Origin: JBOGWY01 sp050694015
Lineage (GTDB): Bacteria; Actinomycetota; CADDZG01; WHSQ01
Direction: 5' to 3'
Length of the DNA: 5,388 nt
NCBI GenBank assembly: GCA_050694015.1
Contig: JBOGWY010000025.1
Location: forward strand, 1 to 5,388
Below the pieces are notes generated by a model. The model had not been told where the DNA came from, did not search any database, and worked only from the letters and a program-made list of their open reading frames with translations. The position numbers and the translations under genes are program-made. This document shows positions 5,185 through 5,388 of the stretch, piece by piece; within the stretch, counting starts at the first letter, position 1, and each line of letters starts with the position of its first letter.

Positions 5185-5388
5185 ATGGATCTTCTCGATG
5201 ATTTGAACCCCGTCCAGCGTGAAGCCGTGGAGCATGCCGGGGGCCCGGCCCTCGTCGTCGCCGGCGCCGGCTCGGGAAAGACGCGCGTCCTCACCTACCG
5301 GATCGCGTACCTGATCAAGCAGGGGATCTCGCCGCATTCGATCATCGCGATCACGTTCACGAACAAGGCGGCCGGTGAGATGAAGCGC
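5185..5388 (+). CDS. pcrA: ATP-dependent DNA helicase PcrA/UvrD, N-terminal part (3' end outside window)
   Basis: The 68 visible codons run off the window edge with no stop. The full protein is expected to be about 700-800 residues. The order of superfamily 1A motifs is clear: the Q motif LNPVQREAV at residues 7-15, Walker A AGAGSGKT at 26-33 with K32 binding ATP phosphate, then motif Ia ITFTNKAAGEM at 56-66. PcrA/UvrD unwinds DNA 3' to 5' in nucleotide excision repair, clears RecA filaments and displaces stalled RNA polymerase in the cytoplasm. The symbol pcrA is the usual one in Gram-positive bacteria; uvrD and related UvrD paralogues cannot be separated from this N-terminus alone. It starts eight bases after the flippase stop, so it may be co-transcribed with it, though the functions are unrelated. 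Confidence 0.9.
   Translation, partial: MDLLDDLNPVQREAVEHAGGPALVVAGAGSGKTRVLTYRIAYLIKQGISPHSIIAITFTNKAAGEMKR

Overview
The window reads as chromosomal DNA from a high-GC, actinobacterium-like organism. This is inferred from strong G/C preference at third codon positions in the flippase, protease and helicase genes, from two leaderless-type gene starts (TANNNT, six bases, then ATG), and from exported proteins typical of high-GC Gram-positive soil or water bacteria. No 16S or other taxonomic marker is present, so genus cannot be named.

Layout. (1) Bases 1-586 hold the 3' end of a minimal nucleotidyltransferase (MNT) gene and, overlapping it by 11 bases, a complete HEPN-domain gene, together an MNT/HEPN toxin-antitoxin-type pair. 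(2) Bases 587-938 are mostly non-coding, with one intriguing 33-codon leaderless ORF that looks like the first haem-binding helix of a cytochrome b561-type protein. (3) Bases 939-2430 encode two unrelated, unrecognised exported proteins on the + strand. The second is preceded by a leader of about 100 bases that folds by eye and may control access to its ribosome binding site. A perfect 14-bp intrinsic terminator ends this block. (4) Bases 2713-3537 (- strand) encode a secreted trypsin-like serine protease with an intact H69/D129/S211 triad, convergent with block 3. (5) A divergent control region of about 115 bases contains two GAACNGTTC palindromes. (6) Bases 3653-5176 encode a Wzx/MATE-type lipid-linked oligosaccharide flippase. 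(7) Eight bases downstream starts a PcrA/UvrD DNA helicase, cut by the window edge.

How the parts relate. The first half has accessory character: a toxin-antitoxin-type pair, a possible gene remnant, and two orphan secreted proteins whose codon use looks less G/C-biased than that of the flippase. The second half is ordinary chromosomal background: secreted protease, envelope flippase, DNA repair helicase. I see no CRISPR array, rRNA or tRNA gene, transposase or replication origin. I found no clear new multi-gene system. The strongest unexplained signals are the structured leader before the small exported protein, the near-identical leaderless start signals at 588-602 and 3641-3655, and the paired palindromes in the divergent promoter region.
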